64,000 nucleotides of DNA from positions 1 to 64,000 of the forward strand of contig QNQO01006213.1 in the NCBI GenBank assembly GCA_003290165.1, written 5' to 3'. The notes under the pieces are model-generated. The model was not told the DNA's origin and did no database searches. It saw only the letters and a list, made by a program, of their open reading frames with translations. A program made the translations under genes and the position numbers. Of this stretch, positions 63,331-64,000 are shown piece after piece. The first letter of the stretch is position 1; every line of letters begins with the position of its first letter. This stretch comes from Berberis thunbergii. Its lineage: Eukaryota; Streptophyta; Magnoliopsida; Ranunculales; Berberidaceae.

Positions 63331-64000
63331 TTTAAGCTAACACCCTATCCACTCTCTCATATGAAATTCTACAAAAACTTTGATTCTAACCCTCAAACTT
63401 GATTCAAACAATAACGAACCTCTTTTTGACCTTCGAATCCCAAATTCTTTCCCATCAATTTTTAACAAATGCAAATTAAATACTTATAAATGGGAAAGCA
63501 ATTTTGAATTTTATTTATTTATTTTTGTATACATACTTGCTTGTATACATGTGATATAAATTTTGGGTATGTATACTTGCTTGCATATCGATACCATGTT
63601 CCATGTGATTTCGATAGTACGTGTAGATGACATGACACTCGATGTGGCACTTCACTTGGGTCATGTACGCTCCAAGTGGTTTTGATGGCAAGGGAGACAC
63701 ACTTGAGTGGGGTGTGTTCGGCACAGGAGGAGCGTGAGATTGTTGAAAATAAGCCAATAATTAGGAAAAAAATCATTGAATTGATCATAACATGAAATTG
63801 TGTATGAATTATTTTATCATGTGCTAGGTTAGTGATGCAGAAATTCAGCCCACTTGTAATAACCCAAGTGCACGGTGTCTAACTGGTAGACAATGGCAAG
63901 TACGGGTCGATCCCACGAGGAAGGTGGATTAAATTGAATTTTAGAATTTAATTAAACTAATTTAGAGAAAATGGGGTTACAGTGTTTTTAAAACTAAACT
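63331..64000. other. Right edge, repeat-like DNA, no gene
   Basis: The two overlapping minus frames at 63515-63788 show no domain. ACTTGG and ACATG repeats are frequent. At about 63895-63925, GGGTCGATCCCACGAGGAAG resembles a motif I associate with plant repetitive elements, so a retroelement may begin at this edge. It continues beyond the window. Confidence 0.3.

Noticed and set aside
63515..63788. Two overlapping 80-89 codon minus frames
   Set aside because: No start context, domain or homologue recognised; likely chance frames in repeat DNA.

Overview
This window looks like nuclear DNA of a eudicot plant; I cannot name the species. It is AT-rich, its genes have introns, and non-LTR and LTR retrotransposons and small DNA transposons surround them. 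Four protein-coding loci are recognisable. (1) A partial 3-hydroxyisobutyryl-CoA hydrolase-like gene lies on the minus strand (4848-8936, five exons). (2) An Enhancer-of-polycomb-like chromatin gene lies on the plus strand (19011-30444, four coding exons, 1683 codons). (3) A membrane-anchored family-4 glycosyltransferase lies on the minus strand (31618-36967, four exons), tail to tail with the second gene. (4) An intronless F-box/kelch-repeat gene lies on the plus strand (48212-49291).

Layout. 1-4.8 kb: end of a DNA transposon, a 314-bp hAT MITE and two LINE remnants in opposite orientation. 4.8-8.9 kb: the hydrolase gene, with a hAT MITE in intron 2. 9-18.5 kb: gene-poor; a 1.4-kb Mutator-like element with internal ~186-bp tandem repeats, a 1.57-kb hAT-type element that carries copied first exons of host genes and is itself split by a smaller hAT MITE, a GGT-rich minisatellite, and a 191-bp Mutator-type MITE that is almost entirely one perfect hairpin. 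18.5-37.5 kb: the EPL and glycosyltransferase genes. 37.7-47.1 kb: a cluster of direct and inverted duplications whose copies provide empty sites for several insertions. 47.7-49.3 kb: the F-box gene. 49.3-54 kb: AT-rich intergenic DNA with small repeats. 54-63.3 kb: a decayed LINE on the minus strand, split by a 4236-bp LTR-like insertion (5-bp target-site duplication) that contains a broken restorer-type PPR fragment.

The four genes are ordinary host genes with separate roles (branched-chain amino-acid catabolism, chromatin, glycosylation, ubiquitin targeting), and I see no operon-like or pathway link between them. Two of them, the hydrolase and the glycosyltransferase, each need two single-base corrections at short homopolymer runs to read in frame. 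This may be real decay or homopolymer assembly error. The most interesting material is the transposon biology: the exon-carrying hAT element, the perfect-hairpin MITE family, and the nested insertions that can be dated by flanking duplications and empty sites. I did not find a bacterial-type defence or other new gene system.
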